From Patiria pectinifera (taxonomy: Eukaryota; Echinodermata; Asteroidea; Valvatida; Asterinidae): a stretch of DNA of 64,000 bases. Under the pieces are notes generated by a model. That model worked only from the letters and a program-made list of their open reading frames with translations. It was not told the origin of the DNA and searched no databases. Where the stretch lies: assembly GCA_029964075.1 (NCBI GenBank), contig CM057149.1:17684197-17748196 (forward strand). Reading direction: 5' to 3'. The position numbers and the translations under genes are program-made. Of the stretch, positions 49,901 through 61,614 are shown piece by piece (the first letter of the stretch is position 1; each line of letters begins with the position of its first letter).

Positions 49901-52900
49901 ATCCCAGACCTGACAATTATTCCCGACGCACTCACGTCTAAATTGTAGGTCAGGCAGCCTCCGTGGCTAAAAGTAAGTATGACGACATTGATGGCCCTTT
50001 TTCAAAGCTCGGCTTCGTTTCCGATTTCGCTTTATCACTTATAGCTTTTAATGTTCTGATCAAATTTGTAAATAAATCACTTGCTTCGTAATATACAGTT
50101 ATGATGATACAGTTTGACATTTCTGTAAGATAATATTTACTAATGTTGATTTGGAATCTTTAAATTTAGGCACCCAAGTAGCACTGTTAGCAGGCGGAGC
50201 CGAATGAAGACCGAGTTTTAGAAAATCTCGGTAACGGTCGTCATATTCAAAATAGTACATGACACAGCAAAAAGTTCGTCCATATGATCCGAGTATACTT
50301 GATGCTCAAAATTGTCATTCAATTTCAAGTTTTCTAAATAAAAGCAATTAATATTAATTATTAACTCATTTTTAAAAGTTTTTAATAAGCAATTAGCAGT
50401 TAATTAAACCTATATTATACTCGGAAATACTCGGGCGCTATCCGATTGTCTACGAAATGAATTCGGCAAACTTCGGACATTTTCGGAAAAAGGAGGAATT
50501 CCTCCGGTTTGGGACACGTGACATGAATTGTAATACAATATATTACCGGAGGCTACCTGACCTGAGATTCATCAGGAAACTGAAGTGGCGATAACTTAAA
50601 ATTATTACAAGTTGAAATGACATACTCGAATTAAGGCAACAATGTTGCCTTAATTTTATTGAGTAGATCGAAAGATTTATTTTTTTAGTGTAAAACGCAC
50701 TTGTTGCCTGCAACCTCAACACATTGGCTGAAAGGAGGGAGCAGACGTGCATGAAATTCTTCTAATCGCTGATTGCATCCAATCACTTCGGCAGTTCGCT
50801 GCCATAAGTAGGAGGGATGTTTACTGTAGAGATCTCAGAAACTGCAACAAATGCTCTCTACCTCTTTGTAAGACTCCAGAGAGAGTCCAGTCGGTACCCA
50901 AAAAAAATCGTTTATTATGACAAAAAAAACTGGAATGAAAATCACCAATAATCTGGGTCTGAGCTCGTCATATATTCTGAACTTAATGTATTTTTTATGT
51001 CAAATTTTTGTGTAACATTAATAGAGTGTTCCTTTGTTTGTTTGTTTTTGCCCCCTCCCTCCCATAAACCTGATGTACACCTAACTACATCCCTTCCAAG
51101 CCTCCCAGCCCCCAGTCACCTTCCTTATTCTCCTTGTACCAACCTCTCCCCCTGTCGTTCGCTGTTTTTCAAGCTTTTACATTTTCGTGCGTTTTCATTG
51201 CTTGTATGTAGAAATGTTTAAAGAAAACGTCGTTCATTGCAAATTAGATTTACTACTCAACTATTCACATACATCCATAAGTGAATTGTTTTCGTTTTAC
51301 TGAAACTTTTTTCTGATCCGTGGACAGAACTTTAAAACGGTGCACGTGTTTAAAATTCCGTAACTAGAAAAGTACATGAGTGATTTGAATGATTCTTGTA
51401 ATATTCTTGCTTTCATATCCTAGATTTTGATAGTGCTACATGCAGAACTTCATGAAAGAAATTGGTCATTTGGGTGTCCTTTTTTTACTCACCCTGTAGA
51501 CTGGCTCCCACTCCCTCCATCATCACATTCACTTCCAATGTAGAGGGCGGGAACTAGAACACTAAGGAAGGAAACTGTCAAATAACCGTTTTTCGTATCT
51601 TTTAAATATGTTCTTTTCATAGACACCTCCACAGAACGTAACGCTCTGATGCGAGAAACGTACCCGCGTCTGAAGGACTACTGCAAGTTTAACCATGGCT
51701 TGGAGTTCCAGGTCATTGACATGCGATGGGGGGTACGTGACGAAGCCACGGATGATCACATGACGGGACAATTATGCATGGCGGAGATCGCCGCCTGCCA
51801 GCGACTCTCTGTGGGTCCAAACTTTGTGGTGAGTTGCAACTTGTACATTCAATTTCAACCAATTTAAACTTGTCACAACTCTGCTTCTTGAAATAGGAAG
51901 CAATTCCACTTACTTTTGTGAAATAAGTTGCCTTTGATGCTTTCACCGTTTCTACAATTTCTAAACTTTGTTTAAAAAAAAGCCTCATATGACATATCTT
52001 CCTAAGGCCCCCAAAAAGTCTTTGGTATGGAGCTTGCCCCAAAAGTGGTGCGGCGACGCGGCTTTTTTTTCTTTCTTCTTTGTACTTGTTTTTTCTTCAA
52101 ATGTCGGCTGATGATGACTGCAAATGGTGCCCGACTTAATTTAGTGCAAAATGTATGGGAACCCAGAGAGGCCACATACAGCTTATACTCGATCGTAACC
52201 CTAAAAACACGTTAAAATTGTACAGCAGCAGGATTCCAGTCAAACCAGTGAGTTTGGCGGTTTTGAGACATCATCTTACATTGAAAAAAAATTACAATCT
52301 TGCCGACGCGCATGGCTACGGCGACGCGCGCGCAGACCAGAAACCGGAGCCTTTTTTTTTGGCCTAATAGTACATCTCTTGTTAAATCTTGTTTACAAAA
52401 ACTGGAAGTTGTGGTCATCACGTGATGCCAACTTTCAACAAACGGTTCTCCTCTGCACACATCTCTCGAAAAATGAGTGGTTACAAGGCTTGGTGTTTTT
52501 AATATTGGTACAATAACGTGGAAAAAATACGTTGCGTGCAGTATGACGTCACAGGTAATATGGTATATGGGTAACAGAAATTATTATGATCAACTAAATC
52601 GATCAAATTTGAATCAATAACTTCAATTGTAAATTCCTTGTAATCTCTGCTTGTGTTTGCATGCAGACGTTCCTGTTTCAAAAGTACGGGTACCGACCAT
52701 TCCCGCCCAAAATTGAAAACGACGAGTTCAAAATATTGCGCGAAACGTTGGTTGACAACGGTAAGCCAATGGAAACGCTCGACACGTGGTTCATCCGTGA
52801 CGACAACTGCGTCCCGCCTGTGTACGTCCTTCAACCAATCAGCTCCAAGCTACCATACTTCAATCGACAAGACGAACCGGAAAAAATGAAAGCGAATCAG

Positions 52901-55900
52901 GGAGAATGGTGGACAACGTTTGAGCTAATCCAGGCCCAGTTGCGCTTCGCTGCTAACGAAGCAGAGAAGCGTGGATTGCTAACGGCAGAACAGGCCAGGA
53001 AATACAGAATTTCAGGTTCGTATATTATTATTTGAAAAAAGAAGAGAACAAATTCATGCTCACAAACACGCCTGAAACGAATGTTCTTATAGTAGTGAGC
53101 TAATCACCATTTTGACAGTATCTCCTAAAAAATATCTTCCACATCCACTCTTCATATGGATACTACTCAGATTCCTAACCCAAATAACGTTTCCATCAGG
53201 CTAGCCTTAACTCTTTTCTCTTGGTGTGCTTTTTTCTTTAATTCCAGTTACAAATGACGAGGTTGATCACGCCCTTTCGATGGTAACGTCTGCCATACAG
53301 GAGCACTGCTTGTGCTTCATCCGGAAATTCAGCGATTTAGAGAGCAAGAGTGAGACGAGAGAAGCCTCAAAGTTCATTGACCTCCAGGCTGGGAAGGTGG
53401 ACACTGAAGCACAAGAATTACTGTCTGAGCTGCGTGATAAAAAAGTCGCCCAAGTTCTCCCACCATCCAATATAATCTTAACAGAGCTTGGCGAGTGGAC
53501 GAAGGATGGGGTTAGTCTTGAGAATAAGAAACATCGAGAGTACATAAAAGGTTTCCTGGAAACTTTTTACACCAGGATGGTAAACATGATAGATACTGGT
53601 GTCTTTAAGGAGAAGCTTGATAGTCTGGAAGATCCCTTACACCAGGAGGTTCTGCAGCACCTGTCTTTCTGTCTCACCAAATGTGTTGGGTTCCAGGGTC
53701 GGGATGATGTCATCAAGAAGGTGGAAGACTACGTCTTGAGACGAGTGAAGGGTGATAACGGGAAAAGTGGTGTTCCGATGGTTCTACACGGAGAGTCAGG
53801 AAGCGGGAAGACGTCCATCATGGCAAAGTGTGCAGCTCTTGTAAAGCAGTCGTGGCTTCCAGGCTCCGGCACTGCCATGGTGCTACGATTTCTTGGTACA
53901 AGTCCAAATACCTCATCCATCCAGCGAGTTCTGACAACACTCTGCAAACAGATACTGCAGGTGTATAATGAGCAAGACTTCCAAGTTCCTACTGAGTATA
54001 ACAAACTTATTACCGCCTTCTCCAAAGTCATGAAATTCGCCACGGTTGATAAACCCCTTGTCATTTTCCTGGACTCACTTGATCAGTTGTCAAGTGAACA
54101 TGGCGCTCATCGAATGGTTTGGCTCCCGAAGGTGCTGCCACAGTACGTCGCTCTCGTAGTTTCCACACTTCCAAGAGAGCATGGCATCCTGGAAACAGTC
54201 AAGGAAAGACTCCCTGACTCATCTCCATACATTAAAGTGGCGCCCTTTTCCCAAGAGGAAAGCACCGGTATTTTAAAGACCTGGTTAACCTCTGTCAAAC
54301 AGAACGTCACGAGCTCCCAACTGGAGCTAATTGATAAGGCAGTGGCGGAGTGCAGCCTTCCTCTGTTCCTTAAACTTGTTTTCGACCAGGCCACGCAGTG
54401 GCATTCTTACAATTCCCTGGAAAGATGCATTCTCAAGACAAGTATCCAAGACATGATCAATCTGATATTCGGCAGACTTGAAGAGTATCACGGTCAAATA
54501 CTTGTGTCTAGAGCCCTTGCTTACATCACCTTGTCGCCTACCGGTCTCACAGAGACCGAGCTGGAGGATCTCTTGTCCTTAGACGATGACGTCTTAAATG
54601 ATGTCTACCAATTCTGGATGCCACCTGTTCGTCGAATCCCTCCATCCCTGTGGACAAGAGTCCGAAATGACATCAGCTCGTACCTAGTCGATAGAGATGC
54701 AGACGGTGTGACAGTGATGTATTGGTATCATCGTCAGTTCATTGAGACAGCCCGTCAGAGGTACCTCCACGATGCCAACCTAAAGAAAAAGCTCCACAAG
54801 AATTGTGCAGAGTATTTTGAAGGAACCTGGTCTGATGGACGAAAGAAACCATGCCGATATTCTGCTCTGCAAGTCGAGCGTTTCGGGGTTCCAGCTGAAG
54901 CAGAGGAAGATCGTAAAGTCTCCAGCCAACCACTGACTTTCTCGGGTGCTACGGGAAAAGCGAAAGCCAATCTGAACTTCAACCTCCGAAAGCTTACACA
55001 ATTACCTTTCCATCTGACAGAAGCTGAGGATTGGGACACACTGAAGACATCTGCACTCTTTAATTTCGACTTTCTGCTGTGCAAGGTCAAGGCCCTCTCC
55101 ATGCAAGATGTCCTGGCTGATTTCTGCAATGCTGATGAGAAGACAACTGATGCGGAGATAAGCATACTGCTTGGCGCCTTACGACTCTCTTCTTCAGTCA
55201 TCTCGAATGATCCTGACCAATTGGCGCCAGAGGTCATGGGAAGATTGATGAACGCAGCCAACAAGTTTCCAAGAATAAAGTCCCTCGTCGATCAAGCAAA
55301 TACGAGAGGGAGCTTGTCTCTCCCGTGGTTGCCAGTCAGCACATGCCTCCAACCTCCAGGGGGAATGATGCTGACGTCACTAGAGGGCCACACAGAAGAG
55401 GTAGTTTCCTTGGCAATCACGAGTGACTCCCGTTTGGTGCTAACTGGCTCCAGGGATAACACTGCTCGGATCTGGCAGATAGGCAACGGCACTTTGGTAC
55501 ACACCTTGACAGGTCATAGAGAAACCGTTTATGGGGTCGAAATTGCACCAGATGATCAGAGTTGTGTGACGTACAGCCATATGGGAGAGTACATGAAGTC
55601 TGGGAAAGTATGCGTCTGGAATATGGAGACTGGAGATCTAATCCACCGTCTGAAAGGGCACACTGGGTTAAGCAAGTCAAACCTGGCCATCAGTGGGGAC
55701 GGGAAGTACGCCGTCACCGGACTGCGGACAAAAATCGACTATGATGACCCTAACGAAGACACAGACTACGAGGAAGATGAGATCATCTCTGATTCAAAAC
55801 GAAAACACAAGGCGGCAAAGAAAAAAGAGTTCATGATCGAGAGAGAAGAATCAGAAGAGGAGGATTGGAACGAGGAAGAATACGACGATGAAAGCAGACA

Positions 55901-58120
55901 CGTCGTGATCATCTGGAACCTAGAGACTGGAAAAGTCATGCACTGGTTGAACAAGCACACAGGTGAGTCAAACACAAAAGTGAGCAAACATCATTGTCTC
56001 ATTATTTTATTAGAGAAAGACAATTTAGGCTTGATTGCCACGTCTATGAGCCGTCTAACACCTCAAGTTTCATATACGAACTCCATGCCTAATTCCTGTA
56101 AATTCTTTTTCTTCTGTCATATAATTTTAGACGATATAAAGGGCGTCCTTGCAACTGAAGTGGATGACCGACAAGTGGCGATATCGTTCTCCCAAGATGA
56201 CGTGCTGATTCTCTGGGACATGCTGAAAGGTGAACCGATCCGCGAGATGCAGCACAAATTGTTCTACAAGGTGGCGCTTTCCCAAGATAGGCGACTTCTT
56301 GCTGTCCACGGCAATGAAGTATCTCTCTATAGCTTCCCCGACATGCAACATCTGGGGGACTCAAGCAACCCCGAGTCTAGCTCCCCCGTCGAAGCCATGT
56401 ACATCACGAGAGACAACTCTCGCGTGATTTCAGGTGGATCCTCTGGTCACGTGAAAATGTTTGGGACTGGACAGGGCACAGAGAGAACGCTTCTTAAGCT
56501 ACAAGATGGCTTCGAGGGAGATGGTCGAGTCACCTGCATGGCTGTTACTCCGAACGAAATGTACGTTTTACTTTTTCTTTTTTTTCAGGATGTGAATTTG
56601 TGAGAATCACAAGGCTTATATCTTCATATCTATATCATTACAAGGGGAATTACATATTGATCCTGTAACATCCTAGATCAGCTTGTTATTAAATGTGCCG
56701 TTGTTTAATGGTTTGGACATTTTTCAGGTACGTTGTTGCTGCACTGGACATGTCAGAAGCTGCGGTTCTGAACCTGGAAACATTGGCAATAGAGGTCAAA
56801 CTTCCACACATCTTAAAGGTAACGTCGGTCGCTGTGACACCGGATGGTTCCAAGATTCTCACGGCATCAGAAGACAAGAACGTCCGTGTCTGGGATGTTG
56901 GGAATCTTAAGAAGTCAACATCGACCGAGGAGCCAGAACTGATGATCAGTAAACACGACGGTTACGTGAATGAAGCAGTGACCTTGAACACCGAGGACAA
57001 AGTGATCACAACTGGAGATGATGGAACCATCAAGCTCTGGGATTTAAAGAGTGGGAAGCTGATCAAGTCTCTCCAGGATCCTATGGATGGAAACTGCTAT
57101 GCTGTCGCCATCAGCAGTGATGATACCTTCATGGTCGGATCTAGCAGCGGATGGTACGTACTTAGCCTTCCAGACTTTGCGGTCAGAGGCAAGTTCAAAG
57201 AAGAATGGATCACACCATCTCATTGTGTCATCACCCCCGATAACAAAAGGCTTGTGGCAGGAATCGGTCAGCCCAAGTGGGAAATCCGCATCTTCCATCT
57301 GGAATCAGGGCAGACACAGCAAATCATCCAGTTGAAGTCTTGTGAGTTTCGCATGCTGAGGAATGGCGTATTCGTCAACCAATTTGCATCGAGCATGTAC
57401 GACCCCTCAGGAAAGACAAAGATACTCCAGCTCATCGACAGCAGGTCGGGGCAAGTCGTTTCACAGCTTGGTCATGATGATGGCGTCTTGTCCATCGCCG
57501 TGTCGCCGGACGAAAAGAGGCTCGTCGCCGGCTGCAAGGACCACGACGTTCACTTGTGGCACCTGGACAGCTTCTCACGCATCGCGGCGATGAAAGGACA
57601 CACAGATCGTGTCACGTCAACCGCATTCTCCCCCGATGGAAACCTGGCAGCATCCGGGGCCGATGGCGGTGACGTCGTCATCTGGGACGTCCAATCACAT
57701 TCCATGAAGCATTCCATCAAGCAGGCGCATGAATCTGACGTCAGGAATGTGATATTCAGTCCCGACGGCCGATTCCTGGTGTCGAGTGGTGAGGATGACA
57801 ACTACATTCAAGTGTGGGACACTAACACTGGCAAGCATGTGATGAGGTATCACACATACGCAAAGAACAAGTCCATAGTAATGTCCGCCAAATGCAACAC
57901 TGCTGTTGTAACGCTACAGGACGGTAGAGTTGCATTTCTGAAATTCTCAGCTCGTTTCCAGTCAGCGAGCGCCAGCAATGCGGAGCAAGCATCAAATCTG
58001 ATCACTGATGTCTCCATGAGCACGCCCTCAACGATGAATCAAGGAAAACCAAAGCAAAAAGGTCTCACCGAAAGGAAAAGTCCGCCAAAACCGAAAAGTA
58101 AAACTTGTCAAGTTCTGTGA
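46977..58120 (+). CDS. NWD1-like: NACHT-WD40 protein, NWD1-like, copy C (inverted)
   Basis: Exons are 46977-47109, 51623-51828, 52667-53015, 53248-55962, 56131-56560 and 56728-58120, about 1741 aa, with intron phases 1,0,1,1,2. Exon 1 encodes MAPAPSKASNTADAERVV and joins exon 2 to give SSTFTDTSTERNALMRE, the DUF4062-like signature. In exon 4 the P-loop GESGSGKTS lies near residue 411, Walker B LVIFLDSLDQL near 500, and the first WD40 repeat (LEGHTEEVVSLAITSDSRLVL) near 940. Exon 5 is nine bases shorter than in A and B: REMQHKLFYKVALS replaces the EDEDTFPIW-type segment, a loop change within a WD blade. The C-terminus is KPKSKTCQVL. Intron 1 (4.5 kb) is swollen by retrotransposon and inverted-repeat insertions. 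Intron 2 holds a TAA-flanked element. It faces copy B across a 3.5 kb intergenic region, so the pair is an inverted duplication. Confidence 0.93.
47499..47791. mobile_element. Inverted-repeat element with ATGCGCCTAT termini
   Basis: The left end ATGCGCCTATCAAATGT and the right end, in reverse complement ATGCGCCTATTAATTGT, are inverted repeats, each followed by a C-rich run. The interior has the repeated phrase GGTGGGGATTTTG. About 0.29 kb, no coding capacity. A related end (TATGCGCCTATCAATTG) occurs alone at about 16789. Confidence 0.55.
47792..48272 (+). mobile_element. Non-LTR retrotransposon remnant, 5' part, intron 1 of copy C
   Basis: It encodes pieces such as WVQNNHMRLNADKC and LQITKDLKWDTHVKSILMKAN, reverse-transcriptase C-terminal motifs, with frame breaks. 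It is homologous to 28400-28800 of copy A. It stops at 48272 and continues at 50697 after a 2.4 kb insertion. Confidence 0.7.
48273..50696. mobile_element. 2.4 kb insertion inside the retrotransposon of copy C intron 1
   Basis: It is delimited by comparison with copy A, where the retrotransposon is continuous. The ends carry short inverted CACTAAAAAAA-like sequence (48269-48281 and about 50683-50693). Inside are palindromic GTGTGGATTCGGAATTACG-type repeats (48395-48505 and 48960-49045) and a segment at 48774-48890 that recurs at 16815-16913. There is no transposase reading frame. It is probably a non-autonomous DNA transposon or several nested ones. Confidence 0.5.
50697..51225 (+). mobile_element. 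Non-LTR retrotransposon remnant, 3' part, intron 1 of copy C
   Basis: It matches the 3' part of the copy A element base by base over long stretches (CTTGTTGCCTGCAACCTCAA at the left, CCCCCTGTCGTTCGCTGTTT near the right). It is the continuation of 47792-48272. Confidence 0.7.
52006..52364. mobile_element. TAA-flanked GGCC-ended element in copy C intron 2 (PIF/Harbinger-like MITE)
   Basis: The element ends GGCC...GGCC and is flanked by TAA on both sides (52003-52005, 52365-52367). Copy B intron 2 preserves the empty site (CTTTCTAATAGTACATG on its coding strand). A three-base TAA duplication fits the PIF/Harbinger superfamily. The sister copy at 61799-62170 shares the ends and the internal GACGCGCGCG stretch. 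Confidence 0.68.
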
Positions 58121-58479
58121 AACCAGTATCACATGGAAAGTCACATACAATCAGACTTCAACATTCTGTAATACCTTAGCTAGCGTTAAAGGCAAAAAAT
58201 AGTGTACCGTTATAGTGTAACTCTACAACGGTCGCATCGCTGCTGTTCTATTATGGCATTTAAAATTACCCGAAATGTACCGACTGATTTTTCGAGAAAA
58301 GCATTGAGGAATATGGTACAAAATATAGTTTTGTACCATGTTAGGGCTTATGTGTGTCTTTGTAGCTTGATTATGTTCAAAAGCATGGATGAGGTTTCAT
58401 TTATAGTGTATGATTAGAAAATTTGAAGATCTCATTCGCTTCATAAAGATTTTTAGTTGACCGCAATTACCTTTTATTT

Positions 58480-59090
58480 GATCTTGCATCTTGCATTGGT
58501 GCACTCTCCTAAAAGCAATGCTGCTGTCCTGGAGAGGCTGGTTTGCAATTCCATGTGTGATCTAGTGCATTTGCAGTTGGGATGCTTATCGGATGATGGT
58601 ATTGTCAATTTGTCCTGAGAGAGATTGGTAGCTCCCTCCCTCTTATAGGGAGTGCTTCTGTCTGGAACCCTGTCAGATTGGTCGAAGTGACCGCAGCCAC
58701 TGGTAGCCTGTTCTAAATCCGGACAGCTCCAGAGGAAGGGCTCAAGAGGTAGCAGGCCACTCTGGCGAGCGGGTTGCCTGTTGCTGTTGATGAGGCTATG
58801 TTGATTGGCCTGGTTGTGTCGTCGGCTTGATCGTATCTTTTGGCTGATGTTCGGAGGAGAAGTTATATTTACTTCGCCATGTAGTTGTAGAGGGGTTCAA
58901 CCTGATGGAGGAGACGTCTGTCATGTAGGGTTTCCCATCCCAGTGATGTCAGCATGTTACACATACTTGAATCCCGGTGGTGGTCCTTCATGCCAAAAAT
59001 GTGCCGCTTGGCGTTGGACACTCTCAACTACTCTGATGTCGCGGTTCGGGTTTGGGTTCCATGCAAAAATATTAAGTTGTGGTTTACTAG
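58480..59090 (-). mobile_element. Degenerate non-LTR retrotransposon 3' end downstream of copy C
   Basis: Minus-strand translation gives WNPNPNRDIRVVESVQRQAA and LTSLGWETLHDRR, then NRLPVAAVTS. These follow the usual order at the end of L2/CR1 reverse transcriptases. Stops and frame shifts are present. It differs from the intronic elements. Confidence 0.6.
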
Positions 59091-59574
59091 AGTGACGTCT
59101 TCATAAAATGAAGTCACGATTCAGTGATGCCATTTCTTGGATCATAGATCTGGCTTTTAGTTCATAGGTTTCATATTAACGTTCATGTCAATTTGTTAAT
59201 GACACGGCTAAATTCGTCAGTGTGGTTCTAATCGTGACATTGCAGGCATATTGGTATAGCAGTTTTTATTATGTTAAATTGTCATTATTAATACTGGCTA
59301 CGACCGCTCTAAGCACTCGTTTAACCGCAGGCTTTTGGTTTCAACTTCTAGTAAACCTGAGAATATTTACGGCTGCGAAGGCCGATCTGTAAATAAGCTC
59401 AAATTACCGTTACACAGACTCGGACATTTTGATGTTCGCGGAAAAATCTTTGAACATCAATTTCTCCCGTTTTGAAGACCACTGAGCCACTGAGTTTGTC
59501 TCCTTAAATCCCTTCAAATAATTCAAGGCGACTTTTTTTTCACTGACATGAAGTTTATGATTTCTTTTATTTTA

Positions 59575-59925
59575 CGGAAGACGGATAGTGCCACTCAGTG
59601 AGTGTGAATATATTTTTTTGTACAGCGGCCGCCACTTATTATCTGGCGGCCGCCAGATAATAAGTGGCGGCCGCTGTACAAACAAAAAAAGATTTTCACA
59701 CGTACACAAAAATATATTCACACTTTTTTATGTGGTGGCCGCCACTTATTATAAGTGTGAATATATTTTTTTTGTACGTTTGAAAATATTTTTTGTACAG
59801 CGGCCGCCACTTATTATCTAGCGGCCGCCACATATTAAGTGGCGGCCGCTGTACATAAAAAAAATATTTTCACACGCACCAAAAAAATATATTCACACTC
59901 TCTGAGTGGCACTATCCGTCTTCCG
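59575..59925. mobile_element. Palindromic element dense in GCGGCCGC sites
   Basis: CGGAAGACGGATAGTGCCAC at the left is perfectly inverted at the right end (59906-59925). Inside, TGTGAATATATTTTTTTG and GCGGCCGCCACTTATTAT recur in alternating orientation, so several nested hairpins can form. About 0.35 kb, no coding capacity. Confidence 0.7.
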
Positions 59926-59953
59926 TATAATTTAACATTTCTATCGTTCAATA

Positions 59954-60071
59954 TAGTTTGATGCACCGTTTTAGAGTCACTGTGCATTTTATTAGAATGC
60001 ATGTTTGTATTTGTTTATTTGGTATTCAAAATGCGGCTTGCGAAAATCAAGATTTGATAATTTTCAACTTT
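59954..60071 (+). repeat. Direct repeat, first copy
   Basis: TAGTTTGATGCACCGT...GGTATTCAAAATGC...GAAAATCAAGATTTGATA matches 61391-61510 nearly throughout. Confidence 0.7.
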
Positions 60072-60384
60072 ATGCCGTGTTTAAAAATATTTAGTTTTTG
60101 TTTAGCGTATTTTAATTAATAGTAGTTCGTGACGCCATCAGCCTCGAGAGACTTCGAATTCCAGTGACCCCGGAAGGAAACTTATAAAAACAATATTAAA
60201 ATTTAGATTAACATTATAATGTTGCCTGCTGTGGCAGGATCCATGGTGTTTGTACACCCGAGAGGGCGCGGGTGCCATTTGCTCCCGAGGATGTACATTA
60301 GCCTACCCACGGGCCCCGTCACAGCAGGCCTAGGCAACAATTGTTTTGTAATACCACGGAATTAGGGACATAATACAATCTAAA

Positions 60385-60715
60385 AAAAGGAAGAAAGAAG
60401 TCATAATTATGACTTATTATTAAGTCATTATTATGACATATCTATAATAACAATGACTTAGTATTAAGTCATAATTATGACATATCTCATAATTACGACC
60501 TAGTAATTGTTTAATCATAATTATGACTTATATTTCATAATTATGACTTATTATTAAGTCATATTTATTACTTATATGTTATAATAATGACTTTAGTATT
60601 AAGTCATAATTATGAGATATCCTAAGTCGTAATTACGGCTTAATACTAAGTCGTAATTATAAGATATAAGTCATAACTATGACTTAATAATAAGTCATTA
60701 TGACTAATTTTTTAT
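60385..60715. repeat. Palindromic AAGTCATAATTATGACTT array
   Basis: The word TAAGTCATAATTATGACTTA and partial copies repeat in both orientations across about 330 bp of AT-rich DNA. Confidence 0.8.
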
Positions 60716-61390
60716 ATTTTTAGTTTGTATTATGGCCCTTTCGCTTCCGTAGTAAAAGATTACTAACGTCTGCATAATTGGGTCACTTTTTTCCTGTTAC
60801 GGTACAGAATTGGCGAACTTTTCGCACAGAATTTTCTAAATTTTTCTTCGCGCTGATGCTGTCCTGTTCAAAAAAAAAAAATTCTTGTCTCGTCTTTAGA
60901 ACGAGAGAGAAACCTTTTCTTAAATTGGAGGAGACCTGTTGTCATCTGCCGACATCATCACGGTGAAATTACTGCGAAATTTGTACAGTTAAAAAAACAG
61001 ACGAACGATGTAGCAACAATGTCGGTTATAGCAGAAATATTGCTTCACTGTCCACCATAGCACATCTCGTAAAAACATACATCGATTAACGTAGTACCAG
61101 CGTAGCTACAACCTCGTATCCGAGGTCACACAAAATATAATACAAACGCGGTGGAAACGACATGTTTTTTTAACAGCGGGAAAGAAAAGGGTAATGTACC
61201 CCGTGAGGGTCATGTACCCCGCGTGTTTGTGGCATGACACGTGATCGATGACCAATTAAAATTCACAATCTATTACCGTGGTATAACAAAAGGTTCTGCC
61301 TCATGGCATGTTGTTTTTGAAGATTTTTTAATGAAGTTCTCAAGTTGTGATTTGTCTGCTTTCGATCTACTGAAATAATAATGACGTCAT

Positions 61391-61510
61391 TAGTTTGATG
61401 CACCGTCTTTGAGTCACGGTTTATTTTATTAGAATACAATGTTTGTAGTCATTTATTTGGTATTCAAAATGCAGCTTGCGAAAATCAAGATTTGATAATT
61501 TTGAACTTTC
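61391..61510 (+). repeat. Direct repeat, second copy
   Basis: Second copy of the 59954-60071 sequence, 1.4 kb away in the same orientation. It may mark a local duplication or two insertions of one short element. Confidence 0.7.
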
Positions 61511-61614
61511 TGGATGAACAGTACACCCTACAACGTTTGCAAAAGCATGGATACAAACGCAAAGTTCACAATTCCGAAAATCCACAGATATGTTTTAAAG
61601 GATTTTGTGTTATT

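Noticed and set aside
54755..55264. Long antisense frames opposite the NACHT exons
   Set aside because: They recur opposite all three copies because the sense sequence is conserved; they show no independent features.
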